From Arthrobacter gengyunqii (GTDB lineage: Bacteria > Actinomycetota > Actinomycetes > Actinomycetales > Micrococcaceae): a stretch of DNA of 64,000 bases. Of this stretch, positions 51,824 to 60,866 are shown one piece after another. The position numbers and the translations under genes are program-made. The notes under the pieces were generated by a model, which was given only the letters and a program-made list of their open reading frames with translations, had not been told where the DNA came from and searched no databases. The stretch is taken from the NCBI RefSeq assembly GCF_023022985.1, contig NZ_CP095461.1, positions 2,356,001-2,420,000 of the forward strand. Direction: 5' to 3'. How positions within the stretch are numbered: the first letter of the stretch is position 1; each line of letters begins with the position of its first letter.

Positions 51824-52345
51824 TCAAGCAGGCACACCGGCGGCGTCTGCACACTGCATGCGCAGCGCCGCGGTTGCCTCTGATTTTTCGTGCTCCAAGA
51901 GGAACCTCTTGGTATCTATGCCGGAGGAATAGCCGGTGAGTGAACCACGAGATCCCACGACCCGGTGGGTGGGGATGACGATGTTCAGCGGGTTGCGGGA
52001 AAGAGCAGCGCCAACGCTTCGGGCCTTTGCCGCATCCCCAAGCCGAATCGCCAGCTGCTTGTAACTGCAGGTTTGGCCGTATGGAATGGCTGACACTTCA
52101 GCCCACACCAGGCGTTGGAAATCCGTGCCCTTTATGTCCAGATCAAGATCGAAACAGCAGCGCTTGCCGTCGAAGTACTCGGCGAGCTGGCGTTCCGTTT
52201 CCTCAAAACCCTCCTCGACAATACGTCCCAGCCCGTGATCGGAAGCGGGATCGGGCACCCCGGCGAAAACGGCCTTAAGATATCCCTCCTCGGAAGCGAG
52301 GGTGAACACCCCCAGCGGTGTGAGAACACTCTTGTGGATTTGCAC
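51824..52345 (-). CDS. Ogt/MGMT homologue with the acceptor cysteine replaced by threonine
   Basis: Full-length (173-residue) homologue of O6-methylguanine-DNA methyltransferase. The N-terminal domain (SVLTPLGVFTLASEEGYLKAV) and C-terminal domain are both present. The active-site helix-turn is SRNPLNIVIPTHRVVGSRGS: the invariant PCHR is PTHR (T126), so alkyl transfer to cysteine is not possible. The arginine finger R109 (KARSVGAALSRNP) and the C-terminal SLTGYSSGIDTKRFLLEHE segment are kept. I chose GTG at 52345 (AAAGGA upstream). It resembles alkyltransferase-like proteins that flag damage for excision repair, but those are usually shorter. Confidence 0.88.
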   Translation of the reverse strand: MQIHKSVLTPLGVFTLASEEGYLKAVFAGVPDPASDHGLGRIVEEGFEETERQLAEYFDGKRCCFDLDLDIKGTDFQRLVWAEVSAIPYGQTCSYKQLAIRLGDAAKARSVGAALSRNPLNIVIPTHRVVGSRGSLTGYSSGIDTKRFLLEHEKSEATAALRMQCADAAGVPA

Positions 52346-52419
52346 GGCAGTTCCTTTCATTCGGGAAAGCATGGTTGGTGGTGGTGACGGTTGGGTGGTC
52401 AGGCGTCCGCAGAGTGCAC

Positions 52420-53628
52420 TCATCCGCGGCTCCGCCTCCACTTGTCAGGCCCGTCCCGTGCCGCGAGGCCTTCGAGCTCCAAACGTGCCAGGCCCGCCCG
52501 GACGGCGGACACCGACAACCCGGCAACGGACGCCAACTTTTCAACAAGTGATCCGCTGCGCAGCGGAAGTGCGTCAAGCAGGAGCATGTCCTCGATCGTG
52601 AGCCCGTCGTGAACGGCTTTTACCTCCTCGTGAGTGCTTTCCGCAGCGTCCCCGGTCGAACCAATCGGGCTGCCCAGTTCAACGATCTCGGCGGCATCCG
52701 TCACGCAGACAGCGCTCCCGTCCCGCAGCAGACGGTGACACCCGGCTGAGTTGGCTGAATACACGGATCCGGGGACTGCGCCCACTTCGCGCCCCAGCGC
52801 CGCTGCATGGTGTGCCGTGTTAAGGGCGCCGGAACGCCATCGTGCTTCAACCACGACCGTCACGGCACTGAGGGCGGCAATAATCCGATTGCGCTGAAGG
52901 AACCTCCAGCGGGTGGGTGCGGAGCCTGGCGGGACTTCCGAGAGGAGGAGACCATGGCGGACAACTTCGCGAAGGAGTTCCTCATTGCCGGCTGGATAGT
53001 AGCGGTCGACCCCGCACGCCATGACGGCGATGGTGGGAATCCGTGCCTGGCTTCCGGTGACCAAGGCTGCACGGTGTGCCTGGGCATCGATGCCGTAGGC
53101 CCCGCCGGACACCACTGTCCATCCCCGCGTCACGAGCCCGGCAGAGATGTCCCCGGTCACCGATGCCCCGTACCCCGTGCTGTCGCGTGATCCAACCACG
53201 GCGGCGGTCTGGTGCAGCGCCGGAATGCCCTTGCTCAAGTCTCCCCGGGTCCACAGGCACAACGGCATGCCGAGCCCCAGATCCCGCAGAGCTTCCGGCC
53301 AACGGGAGTCCTCGGGAATGAGAAGCTCCCCTCCTGCCCGTCCAATCATGCTGAGGTCACGGTCGGGGGCCAGGTCAGGGACTCTGGTAATCCACCGTTC
53401 CAATGCGGACGACAGGCTGTTTCCTGTGGCCGGTATACCGGCAGCGGTCAGGACCTCCAACACCTCACGGGTAAGCGCCTCACCGGCGCGGATGGCCCCG
53501 GTAGCCACCCGGAGTGCATCTCCCGGTCCGGCCGCTTCGACAAGAGCGAGGCCAACGTTGTCCGAAGGCTCGAACATCCGGGAAAGGGCTGCACGTGTGC
53601 GCAAGAGGTCCATCCGCTCGCCGTTCAT
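52420..53628 (-). CDS. dprA: DNA processing protein DprA
   Basis: Single-stranded-DNA-binding RecA loader, used in natural transformation and found more widely in bacteria. 402 residues: a variable N-terminal region (1-100), the extended Rossmann core (AVVGSRDSTGYGASVTGDIS, VVSGGAYGIDAQAHRAAL, AVMACGVDRYYPAGN, RFLQRNRIIAALSAVTVVVE) and a C-terminal winged-helix-like domain. Its ATG overlaps the stop of yifB by four bases. Part of the yraN-yifB-dprA operon. No other competence genes are in the window. Confidence 0.94.
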   Translation of the reverse strand: MNGERMDLLRTRAALSRMFEPSDNVGLALVEAAGPGDALRVATGAIRAGEALTREVLEVLTAAGIPATGNSLSSALERWITRVPDLAPDRDLSMIGRAGGELLIPEDSRWPEALRDLGLGMPLCLWTRGDLSKGIPALHQTAAVVGSRDSTGYGASVTGDISAGLVTRGWTVVSGGAYGIDAQAHRAALVTGSQARIPTIAVMACGVDRYYPAGNEELLREVVRHGLLLSEVPPGSAPTRWRFLQRNRIIAALSAVTVVVEARWRSGALNTAHHAAALGREVGAVPGSVYSANSAGCHRLLRDGSAVCVTDAAEIVELGSPIGSTGDAAESTHEEVKAVHDGLTIEDMLLLDALPLRSGSLVEKLASVAGLSVSAVRAGLARLELEGLAARDGPDKWRRSRG

Positions 53629-55178
53629 GCTGCTTCTCCCTGCTGCTGCCGGAACCCCAATGCCTGGCCTACGTCATCGGCGTCGGGCGCTGTATGGCCG
53701 GCGAGATCGGCAACGCTCCAGGCGACCCGAAGTACCCTGTCGTAGCCCCGGGCGGTTAGTGTTTGCCGTTCCATGGCACGATCCAGTGAAACAGTGGCTT
53801 TCGGCGGGGGCCGCAACGGTCCTCGGAGCAGGTTTCCGGCCACCTCCGCATTGGTCCCGTAGCCCCAGTCCTTCAACCGGGCATGCTGGACTTTGCGTGC
53901 TTCGTCGACGCGCCGGGCTATAGCGGCACTGTCCTCGGCACGGCCGTCACCGGCAAACTCCCTCAGCGAGACCCGTTGCACCTGGAGCTGCAGATCCACC
54001 CGGTCCAGCAACGGTCCTGACAGCCGGCTGAAGTATCTGCGCCGTTGCTGCGGAGTGCAGGTGCAGTCGATACCCTTTCCGGATGCCAGCCCGCAGGGGC
54101 AGGGGTTCGCGGCCAGGACCAGCTGGAATCTCGCCGGATAGGTGGCCGTTCCCGCGGCCCGGTGCAGTTCAACCTTTCCGCTTTCCAGCGGCTGACGCAG
54201 GGCATCCAAGACGCGCCGATCGTATTCCGGCGCTTCATCAAGGAAGAGGACACCGCGGTGGGCGCGGGAAGCGGCTCCCGGACGGGCAATGCCTGAGCCC
54301 CCGCCGATAATCGCAGCCGACGAAGCAGTGTGGTGGGGGCTCTCAAACGGCGGACGCCGCAGCAGCTGGGAACAGGTGCGGCCGCCTGAAACCAGTGAAT
54401 GGATGGCGGTCACTTCCATGGCATGGGCGTCGGAAAGATTGGGCAGCAGGCTGGGCAGCCGCTCGGCCAACATCGTCTTGCCCGCTCCTGGCGGCCCCGT
54501 CATCAGTAGATGATGTGCGCCTGCGGCCGCCACCTCTACGGCGAACCTTGCTTCGGACTGACCCGCGATATCCGACATGTCCCGACTCCGACCTGGTGCT
54601 CCCAGCGGCTCATCGCCCCCGCCTTCGGCTGGCCGGTCCGGAATCTGCGGCGGAAAAATCAGCCGCTCGGGAGCTGCGCCCAGGAATGCGGCTACTTCGG
54701 CCAGCGAACCGAACCCGTTCACCTCGGCGCCGGGGACGAGTGCGGCTTCATCCGCGTTTGCTTCGGCGACGGTGATTTCCGGGTATCCGGCTTCCACCGC
54801 TGCCATGACAGCCGGAAGGATTCCCCGAACCGGCCGCAGCCTGCCGTCAAGGCCGAGTTCGGCGATGAAGACGCGGCGGCCGCTGCATCGGATGTCGCCC
54901 GCGGCAGCGAGGGCTGCCATCACAATGGCCAGGTCGAAACCGGAACCGCGCTTGTGAACGTCAGCCGGCATCAGATTGACCGTGATCCGTCTGCGGCTCA
55001 GCGGCAGGCCGGCGTTCTTGGCTGCGGATCTGACCCGGTCCTTGGCTTCGTTCAGGGACGCATCCGGCAGGCCCAGCAGAACAAAAGACGGCAGGGTCTG
55101 GCCGATGTCGGCTTCAACTTCCACCATCCGTCCGTCCAGGCCGACGAGCCCCACGCCGTAGGTTCTGCCCAGCGTCAC
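53625..55178 (-). CDS. YifB/ComM family magnesium-chelatase-like AAA+ ATPase
   Basis: AAA+ helicase-like protein of 517 residues; ComM in Gram-negatives is a branch-migration helicase of transformation. The N-terminal Lon-like domain begins GRTYGVGLVGLDGRMVEVEA and has the MPADVHKRGSGFDLAIVMA segment. The AAA+ core has Walker A TGPPGAGKTMLAERL, Walker B VLFLDEAPEYDR, and AANPCPCG with clustered cysteines (CPCG, CTCT) typical of the family. GTG/ATG overlap couples it to yraN upstream and to dprA downstream. Confidence 0.94.
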   Translation of the reverse strand: MTLGRTYGVGLVGLDGRMVEVEADIGQTLPSFVLLGLPDASLNEAKDRVRSAAKNAGLPLSRRRITVNLMPADVHKRGSGFDLAIVMAALAAAGDIRCSGRRVFIAELGLDGRLRPVRGILPAVMAAVEAGYPEITVAEANADEAALVPGAEVNGFGSLAEVAAFLGAAPERLIFPPQIPDRPAEGGGDEPLGAPGRSRDMSDIAGQSEARFAVEVAAAGAHHLLMTGPPGAGKTMLAERLPSLLPNLSDAHAMEVTAIHSLVSGGRTCSQLLRRPPFESPHHTASSAAIIGGGSGIARPGAASRAHRGVLFLDEAPEYDRRVLDALRQPLESGKVELHRAAGTATYPARFQLVLAANPCPCGLASGKGIDCTCTPQQRRRYFSRLSGPLLDRVDLQLQVQRVSLREFAGDGRAEDSAAIARRVDEARKVQHARLKDWGYGTNAEVAGNLLRGPLRPPPKATVSLDRAMERQTLTARGYDRVLRVAWSVADLAGHTAPDADDVGQALGFRQQQGEAA

Positions 55179-55534
55179 AGCGCAACCTCTCTCAGGTGTT
55201 CGATGACAGGTGCGCCCGCACCGTTGTCAAGAACTGAAACCGCATCCACCCGGAACGAGGGAAAATGCCGCGATGATGCCCGCCTCCATTTGCTGGCGAG
55301 CAGGTAGAGGCGGGCGAGTTTCGCCGGTGTAATGGCCTCCAGCGGGTCCCCGTAGTCCAATGAAGAGCGCGTTTTGACCTCAACGATCACCAGCGTGTCG
55401 CCGTCGACGCCAACAAGGTCAATTTCGCCGTCGGAACACCGCCAATTGCGGTCTATTACTTCGATACCTGTCGCCGCCAAATAGACAGCGGCCAGGTCCT
55501 CGCCGCGCCGTCCCAGTGTGTCCTTAGCTCTCAT
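55175..55534 (-). CDS. yraN: YraN family endonuclease-like protein
   Basis: A 119-residue protein with the Holliday-junction-resolvase/restriction-endonuclease fold. The catalytic pattern is readable: Glu in RRGEDLAAVYL, Asp in DGEIDLVGVDGD and E-x-K in LVIVEVKTRS. Nuclease activity of the family is assumed from fold rather than shown. It is the first gene of the operon with yifB and dprA (4-bp overlap), matching the usual actinobacterial order. It is divergent from the LPXTG protein gene. Confidence 0.92.
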   Translation of the reverse strand: MRAKDTLGRRGEDLAAVYLAATGIEVIDRNWRCSDGEIDLVGVDGDTLVIVEVKTRSSLDYGDPLEAITPAKLARLYLLASKWRRASSRHFPSFRVDAVSVLDNGAGAPVIEHLREVAL

Positions 55535-55759
55535 GTGCCAACCCTGCGCCGTTCGAAAGATCTTTACGGAGCAGCGGCCGCCGGTTGTGGACGACGTCGT
55601 CCGTTCCAGCGCGGGACGCGGCTTGGGGAGGAATTGTGGTGCAAATCGAGTCTTGCCGTGATCTTGATGCCATCTTGAGTCCGTGCTGAGAGTACTGGGA
55701 CACGATGGGCTGGCCCCCCGCCAAACGACCGAAGCTTTCTACTGATTGCCGAAGGAACC

Positions 55760-56812
55760 ATGAACAACGTTTTTAAAACCACGGCTGCTGCCGCCGCCAC
55801 TGCTGTTGTGATCGGCGGATTTTCTCTAACAGCCATCCAACCGGCCGTTGCAACCGTCCCCGATAACGGCGGGGACACTGTTCCTCACGTGTCTCAGGAG
55901 GTAGGTGCATACGTCTACCTGAAAAAGGACCCTGCCAAGCCTGCCGCTTGGGAAAACTCCGGCCCGCAGCGCCTCCTGGACACCAAAGAGGGAACCGCTT
56001 GGTTCGAGAATCTGATTAGCCTGCTGCCCGCGGATGTCTGCGGGCCGGGCTGGGGCATCCAGCAGGACAAGCTTGACATCACGGGAGAGTTCGTCTGGCC
56101 CAACACACTCGTCTATCCTGAGCTGTTTGCAGCCAATGCCGTCTTGACGGATGACAAGCATGAGGACCTTGAGGTCTACGGTCAGGTTCCGGATTGCGAC
56201 CCTGAGCCTGAGCCTGAGCCCAGCGTGCCGCCGGCACCTGTACCCACGCCGGACCCCAAGCCGACACCGGATCCGAAACCGTCACCCGAACCCACGCCGG
56301 ACCCGACACCGTCACCCGAACCCACGCCGGACCCGACACCGTCACCCGAGCCCACCCCGGATCCCAAGCCGACACCGGACCCGACACCGTCGCCCGAACC
56401 CACACCGGACCCGACACCCACACCGGACCCCAAGCCGACACCGGACCCGACACCGTCGCCCGAACCCACACCGGACCCGACACTCACACCGGACCCCAAG
56501 CCGACACCGGACCCGACACCGTCGCCCGAACCCACACCGGACCCGACACCCACACCGGACCCCAAGCCGACACCGGACCCGACACCGTCGCCCGAACCCA
56601 CACCGGACCCCAAGCCGACACCGGACCCGGAATCTACCGTTCCGACCGAGGACCCGACGGCACCACCGGCAGTGAACACGGAGCCGCGGCTGCCGAACAC
56701 CGGCGCCAGTTCCACGATGGCCGCGCTGGCCGGAGCCGGTGTCCTGGTTGCCGCCCTGGGCGCCACCGTTCTGGTTCGCAACCGGCGACGCGCTGGTCTG
56801 AGCAACGACTAA
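55760..56812 (+). CDS. LPXTG-anchored surface protein with a Pro-Thr repeat stalk
   Basis: Cell-wall protein of 350 residues. Signal peptide 1-32 ([20 protein letters not shown]). Residues 35-150 form a small unique domain with two cysteines ([18 protein letters not shown]). Residues 152-300 are a stalk of alternating Pro-Thr/Asp/Glu/Lys/Ser pairs, built from a 22-residue unit ([20 protein letters not shown] plus TP). The sorting signal is LPNTG, followed by a hydrophobic helix and RNRRRAG. Exported and attached to peptidoglycan by a sortase that prefers LPXTG; the class F sortase in this window is one candidate. The binding target of the head domain is unknown. Confidence 0.9.
   Translation: MNNVFKTTAAAAATAVVIGGFSLTAIQPAVATVPDNGGDTVPHVSQEVGAYVYLKKDPAKPAAWENSGPQRLLDTKEGTAWFENLISLLPADVCGPGWGIQQDKLDITGEFVWPNTLVYPELFAANAVLTDDKHEDLEVYGQVPDCDPEPEPEPSVPPAPVPTPDPKPTPDPKPSPEPTPDPTPSPEPTPDPTPSPEPTPDPKPTPDPTPSPEPTPDPTPTPDPKPTPDPTPSPEPTPDPTLTPDPKPTPDPTPSPEPTPDPTPTPDPKPTPDPTPSPEPTPDPKPTPDPESTVPTEDPTAPPAVNTEPRLPNTGASSTMAALAGAGVLVAALGATVLVRNRRRAGLSND
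56241..56630 (+). repeat. 66-bp-period coding repeat in the surface protein gene
   Basis: Tandem DNA repeat with a 66-bp major unit (about 3.5 nearly identical copies from about 56360) built from 12- to 18-bp sub-units such as ACACCGGACCCC and CCGTCGCCCGAACCC. The copies are so alike at third positions that recent expansion is likely. Confidence 0.9.
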
Positions 56813-56831
56813 CTGAAGTAGCAACATAAAC

Positions 56832-56869
56832 GTTCGGCCCCGGTGCATTCACCGGGGCCGAACTCTTTT
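56832..56869 (+). terminator. Intrinsic terminator after the surface protein gene
   Basis: GTTCGGCCCCGGTG pairs with CACCGGGGCCGAAC-type arm (one overlap at the loop CATTC) and is followed by TCTTTTA. Confidence 0.88.
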
Positions 56870-56889
56870 AGGTGCAACGGTGCAACGCT

Positions 56890-57561
56890 TTATTCCAAGA
56901 CCGTGTACACCACCGGCATGGACTCCAAGCGAACCGTGGCCGGTATCGGGGCTCCGGCAACCGGAAGGGAACCGCCCTGCACACCACGCGTCGGCGCCGG
57001 CAACGTTCCAGCAAAACCGCGGGCCAGGGTGATGTGGGGGCGAAGGCCGGAAGCAAACATGAAATTGGGATCTGCAGCAGTGAATGCGGCCGCGTCCTCG
57101 ATCCCGCAGCTGTGCAGGAAATCGACAAGTACCCCATAGGCCCGTTCATGGGCGGACATGAGGGCCGACGAGGGAAAGTACTCCAGGACCAGCGTCCGGC
57201 CGTGCCGCCCGAATCGGGACAGCACCGCCGGCTCCAAAACAACGGGCTGCCGCGGCATGGCGGCTTCGGTCTCCCTTACGTAGTCCGCGAGGAGCTCCTC
57301 GTACGTGTGCCAGGAAACCTCCGCGGCGGCTGAGACCGCAGCGTAAACATCCCTGACCTTGCCGAAATGGATCAGTGTCAGGTGGATCTGCCGCTCGGGT
57401 ATCCAGCGGGGACGGCCGCCGTCGTTCACTCCAGGGTGCTCCGCCAGGGACTGCTGCAGCCGCTTCACCTGTTCCAGTGAGTCCGCGTCCGGCCTTAACT
57501 GAGCATAAAGGCGCCGGTTTTGGGCCAGGTACCCGGTCAGCGGAGGGTCAAGAGGTGCCAT
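56890..57561 (-). CDS. 2H phosphoesterase, 2'-5' RNA ligase (LigT/ThpR)-like
   Basis: A 223-residue member of the 2H superfamily, which hydrolyses or forms 2',3'- or 2',5'-phosphoester bonds in RNA or nucleotides. The two HxT motifs are H60-L-T-L (ERQIHLTLIHFGKV) and H176-I-T-L (LRPHITLARGFAG). The N-terminal segment LYAQLRPDADSLEQVKRLQQ and C-terminal VESM-like strand fit the fold. It is longer than typical LigT (about 180) by an inserted helix (HTYEELLADYVRETEAAM). Stand-alone gene, convergent with the surface protein gene. Confidence 0.8.
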   Translation of the reverse strand: MAPLDPPLTGYLAQNRRLYAQLRPDADSLEQVKRLQQSLAEHPGVNDGGRPRWIPERQIHLTLIHFGKVRDVYAAVSAAAEVSWHTYEELLADYVRETEAAMPRQPVVLEPAVLSRFGRHGRTLVLEYFPSSALMSAHERAYGVLVDFLHSCGIEDAAAFTAADPNFMFASGLRPHITLARGFAGTLPAPTRGVQGGSLPVAGAPIPATVRLESMPVVYTVLE

Positions 57562-57617
57562 TGCAGCAGTCTAGGAGATGCACGCCAATGCGGCATCCGT
57601 GGCGCTAAGGTAGGTCC

Positions 57618-58223
57618 ATGCCTTTTGACATCCCCGTCCTGTCCGATCGAGACCTCACGCTGCGCCCGCACAACGAGGACGATATTGATCCGGTGCTTTC
57701 CCGTTCCGTCGATCCGGTGTCGCAGCAGTGGACAACCGTTCCGCTGGAGTACACACGGGAGATGGCGGCGGAGTATGTCGCGGCGATTTCCCGTCCCCAG
57801 GAAAAGGAGATTTCCTGGGCGCTGGATGTCAACGGCGCTTACGTCGGAACCCTGGATCTGCGGTTCAAGGGTGACAACTCGGGCGACCTGGGATTCGTCA
57901 CCGCCCCGGAGTACCGGGGCAGGGGGCTGATGTCGCGCGCCGTCGGCCTGGCGGTCACCTATGCCCTGGATAATCTCGGTTGGGACCTGGTGAGCTGGTC
58001 GGCGAATACCGGGAACATCGGCAGCTACAAGACGGTGTGGCGAAACGGTTTTCCGCCGCCGATCGCTGTTCCGAATCTTCTGCCGCACCGCGGACGGATG
58101 GTCGACGGCTGGGTTTCGAGCCTCGCCGCCGGAGATCCGCGGGAGCCCTCAGGAACGTGGGCAGCATGGAACGACGTCGCCGCCAACCTTCCGCCGCTCC
58201 CGTCAACGACACTTCGGTCCTGA
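57618..58223 (+). CDS. GNAT family N-acetyltransferase (RimJ-like)
   Basis: A 201-residue acetyltransferase. The acetyl-CoA-binding motif A is DLGFVTAPEYRGRGLMSRAV (pyrophosphate loop RGRGLM). The start LSDRDLTLRPHNEDDIDPVL and the late WSANTGNIGSYKTVWRNGF motif place it in the Acetyltransf_3 (RimJ/RimL-like) group, which acetylates protein N-termini or small amines. The substrate is unknown. It is divergent from the 2H phosphoesterase gene (57 bp apart) and convergent with the DUF2469 gene. Confidence 0.87.
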   Translation: MPFDIPVLSDRDLTLRPHNEDDIDPVLSRSVDPVSQQWTTVPLEYTREMAAEYVAAISRPQEKEISWALDVNGAYVGTLDLRFKGDNSGDLGFVTAPEYRGRGLMSRAVGLAVTYALDNLGWDLVSWSANTGNIGSYKTVWRNGFPPPIAVPNLLPHRGRMVDGWVSSLAAGDPREPSGTWAAWNDVAANLPPLPSTTLRS

Positions 58224-58238
58224 CGGGGCACAGCGGAC

Positions 58239-58562
58239 TCAGCCCAGTTCGTCGGCCTTGGGGATGGTCAGGTCATCGTTGCGCGTGAGTTCCTCGACGT
58301 TGACGTCCTTGAACGTGATCACCCGAACGCTTTTGACGAACCGGGCTGAACGGTAGACGTCCCAGACCCAGGCATCCTGCAGGGTCAGGTCGAAGTAGAT
58401 CTCGCCGTCCGCGGAGCGTGCCTGCAGGTCCACGTGGTTGGCCAGGTAGAACCTGCGCTCGGTTTCCACCACGTAGCTGAAGAGTCCCACCACGTCCCGG
58501 TATTCACGGTAGAGCTGAAGCTCCATGTCCGTTTCATAGTTCTCAAGGTCTTCGGCACTCAT
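58239..58562 (-). CDS. DUF2469 family protein
   Basis: Small acidic actinobacterial protein of 107 residues. The sequence MSAEDLENYETDMELQLYRE, the middle VVETERRFYLANHVD and the C-terminal KSVRVITFKDVNVEELTR match the family throughout. No known catalytic site. The ATG at 58562 starts the domain; the frame is open to 58661 through the end of rnhB. It lies 7 bp after rnhB, as in Mycobacterium, so it is probably expressed with it. Function unknown. Confidence 0.9.
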   Translation of the reverse strand: MSAEDLENYETDMELQLYREYRDVVGLFSYVVETERRFYLANHVDLQARSADGEIYFDLTLQDAWVWDVYRSARFVKSVRVITFKDVNVEELTRNDDLTIPKADELG

Positions 58563-58569
58563 AGTTCCA

Positions 58570-59325
58570 TCATCCCCCAACGACGCTCTCATGGTCCCGG
58601 GCATCCGCTTCCGGACGCGTTCCCAACTGCCAGGACATCCGGTGCAGGGGCGTGGGCCCAAACTCGTCTATCGCCAGCCGATGGGACGCCGTGGCGTATC
58701 CCTTGTTCACTTCCCAGCCGTACTGAGGATGTGTCACAGCGTAGTCCACCATCATCGTGTCCCGCTCCACCTTCGCCAGAACGCTGGCTGCGGCCACGCT
58801 GAGGCAGGTCATGTCCGCCTTGATTTTGGTGTGTACGGGCGCCTGGCAACCGCCGTCGTCGTTCCCCGGCAGGTCAAAAAGGCTCGCCTGACGCGCCGGG
58901 GAAAGCCAGTTGTAGTTGCCGTCCAGGAGCACCACGTCGGGGGTCAGGTCCGCGCAGACCCGGTCCCAGGCGCGGGTGCCGGCGAGCCGCAGGGCACCCA
59001 TGATGCCATGCAGGTCGATTTCCGCGGCGCTGGCATGGCCGACCCCCCAGCCCCGGGCCCATTTCTTGATCTGGGGAACCAGCGTTTCCCGGTCGCTCTG
59101 GGAAAGCAGCTTGCTGTCCCGCACACCCTTGAGTGAACGGACGGTGGCCAGGTCCACGGCTACGAGGCCCACACTGACCGGACCGGCCAGCGCGCCCCGG
59201 CCCACTTCGTCGCATCCTGCCAGCACCTTGTAGCCGACGGCGGCGAAGGACCGCTCGTGCCGCAGCGTGGGAGCCTTGCTTCCGGCACCCGTCTTAGGGC
59301 GCGGCCGGGCGGAAACGGCGGTCAT
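58570..59325 (-). CDS. rnhB: Ribonuclease HII
   Basis: Removes ribonucleotides misincorporated into DNA and RNA primers. 251 residues; the catalytic motif is [15 protein letters not shown] (Asp-Glu) with further acidic residues in [11 protein letters not shown] and [11 protein letters not shown]. The C-terminal [20 protein letters not shown] is the conserved substrate-binding segment. The 25-residue N-terminal extension is basic. Its ATG overlaps lepB's stop by four bases, making a coupled lepB-rnhB-DUF2469 segment. Confidence 0.95.
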   Translation of the reverse strand: MTAVSARPRPKTGAGSKAPTLRHERSFAAVGYKVLAGCDEVGRGALAGPVSVGLVAVDLATVRSLKGVRDSKLLSQSDRETLVPQIKKWARGWGVGHASAAEIDLHGIMGALRLAGTRAWDRVCADLTPDVVLLDGNYNWLSPARQASLFDLPGNDDGGCQAPVHTKIKADMTCLSVAAASVLAKVERDTMMVDYAVTHPQYGWEVNKGYATASHRLAIDEFGPTPLHRMSWQLGTRPEADARDHESVVGG

Positions 59326-60128
59326 TTGGATCCGGCCGGAAGGGAGCTGGAAGGATCCGGGATGTTCTCGAAGACTTCCGGATAGCTGCCGATGAAGCCG
59401 GCGCGGTTCAGCGGCCAGGCCGTCACTGCGGCCTTGCCCTCGATGTCCTTGACGTCGATGAACCCGCCGCCGGCATCCTGGAGGTGCTCGCGTGAATCAG
59501 CGGAGGCGTTGCGGTGGTCCCCCATGACCCAGACTTTGCCTTCGGGAACAACCACGTCAAACGGAATGTCGGAAGGGGACGCGCCCGGATAGATGTAGGG
59601 CTCGTTTAGGGGTTCGCCGTTGACCGTGATCCGGCCATCGGCGTCGCAGCAGACCACGTGGTCGCCCTCGGTGCCGATGACGCGCTTGACCAGGTGTTGC
59701 TCCGAGGTGTCCGGAACCAAGCCCACAAAGATGAGCGCGTCGCGGATCCACGCGCCGGGACCTTCAGTGGCCGGAGGAAGCTCGGGCAGCCAGCCCTGGG
59801 TGTCCTTGAAGACCACCACGTCGCCGCGGTTCAGGTCGAAGGGTTCGGGAACCAGGAGGTTTACGAAAATCCGGTCATTGATTTCCAGAGTTTCTTCCAT
59901 GGAGCCTGAGGGAATGTAGAACGCCCGGAACAAAAAGGTCTTGATGAGGAAGGACAGGAGCAGGGCGATCACAATGATGGTGGCCACTTCGCGCAGCCAG
60001 CCGCCGAAACCGCGGTTTTTGTCCTTGCCGTTCCGGTCCGGACCTGCTGCCCGGGGACGCGCTGAATGCGCTCCGTGAACGTTGGGTCCGGGATTCCGGG
60101 TGGGCTCGTCAGGGACGTCCTGAGCCAT
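59322..60128 (-). CDS. lepB: Signal peptidase I
   Basis: Membrane serine protease of 268 residues that cuts signal peptides from exported proteins. The cytoplasmic tail (1-45) is disordered, then one membrane helix (47-68, [20 protein letters not shown]). The Ser-Lys dyad is S76 ([11 protein letters not shown]) and K148 ([12 protein letters not shown]); box E is [17 protein letters not shown] at 60128 has AGAGGA upstream. The paralogue follows immediately upstream in the operon. Both proteins keep all catalytic residues. Confidence 0.95.
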   Translation of the reverse strand: MAQDVPDEPTRNPGPNVHGAHSARPRAAGPDRNGKDKNRGFGGWLREVATIIVIALLLSFLIKTFLFRAFYIPSGSMEETLEINDRIFVNLLVPEPFDLNRGDVVVFKDTQGWLPELPPATEGPGAWIRDALIFVGLVPDTSEQHLVKRVIGTEGDHVVCCDADGRITVNGEPLNEPYIYPGASPSDIPFDVVVPEGKVWVMGDHRNASADSREHLQDAGGGFIDVKDIEGKAAVTAWPLNRAGFIGSYPEVFENIPDPSSSLPAGSK

Positions 60129-60139
60129 GTGCTGTCCTC

Positions 60140-60808
60140 TTATTCCGCCGTGTTCCACTCGGCTCCTAACTCTAGCCGCTCGATATCCGAACCGCGCTCC
60201 AGCGGCCACAAGATTGCCGTCGCACGTCCGATGACGCGTTCCTCCGAGATGAGGCCGCCGCCCGGGGCGCCCAGAAGTGACCGCGAATCGGTTGATTCGG
60301 ACCGGTGGTCGCCCAGGAGCCACAGCCTTCCCTCGGGAACGACGACGTCAAAGTTGTTTTCGCTGGGAGCGTCTCCGGGATAAACGTACGGCTCCTCCAC
60401 CGGAGTTCCATTAACGGTCAGCCGCGGTTCCTCCGCCGAGCAGCAGGTGATCCGGTCCCCCGGAACTCCGATCACCCGTTTCACGTACACTGTGCCGCTG
60501 CCCATCACGCCCGCCCAGCGGGCCAGGGACTTCACCGCCGCAACCGGGGCGGCATCGCCGCTGTTCAGCGGTGCGAGGGAGCCCCTGCCGTCAAAGACCA
60601 CCACGTCTCCGCGCCGGATCTCATCGGAGCGGTACTGGGTGCGTGAGACAACCACGCGGTCGCCCGGTTCCAGCAGCGGCTGCATCGATTCTGAGGGGAT
60701 GTAGTAGACGTCCACGACAAACGCGCGGACCAGTGCCACCAGCACAACGGCTGCGGCGAGGGCGCAGAGCACGAAACGCCAGCCCACATACGTGGACCGG
60801 CGTTTCAT
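60140..60808 (-). CDS. lepB: Signal peptidase I, second paralogue
   Basis: A 222-residue signal peptidase I with a short cytoplasmic start and one membrane helix (10-33, WRFVLCALAAAVVLVALVRA). The dyad is S41 (YYIPSESMQPLLEPGD) and K109 (VYVKRVIGVPGD); box E is LGDHRSESTDSRSLLG. A cysteine pair (ITCCSAEEP) matches the CC pair in its neighbour. I start at the ATG at 60808 (GGGAAG upstream); the frame runs on into the rplS region. It lies between rplS and the first lepB, with 11 bp to the latter. The two share about the same architecture and arose by tandem duplication. Confidence 0.93.
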   Translation of the reverse strand: MKRRSTYVGWRFVLCALAAAVVLVALVRAFVVDVYYIPSESMQPLLEPGDRVVVSRTQYRSDEIRRGDVVVFDGRGSLAPLNSGDAAPVAAVKSLARWAGVMGSGTVYVKRVIGVPGDRITCCSAEEPRLTVNGTPVEEPYVYPGDAPSENNFDVVVPEGRLWLLGDHRSESTDSRSLLGAPGGGLISEERVIGRATAILWPLERGSDIERLELGAEWNTAE

Positions 60809-60866
60809 GTGCTTCCCGGGAGGGTCCGAAGATTCCCGGGAAGCGGATGCTGCGTGGATCAAGAAA

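Noticed and set aside
56241..56630. Possible CRISPR-like array
   Set aside because: The repeats are contiguous, lack unique spacers and encode an in-frame Pro-Thr stalk.
56182..56805. A Gly-Ser-Val repeat protein on the minus strand over the Pro-Thr stalk
   Set aside because: All frames are open through the repeat because of its composition. Only the plus-strand frame has a signal peptide and sorting signal.
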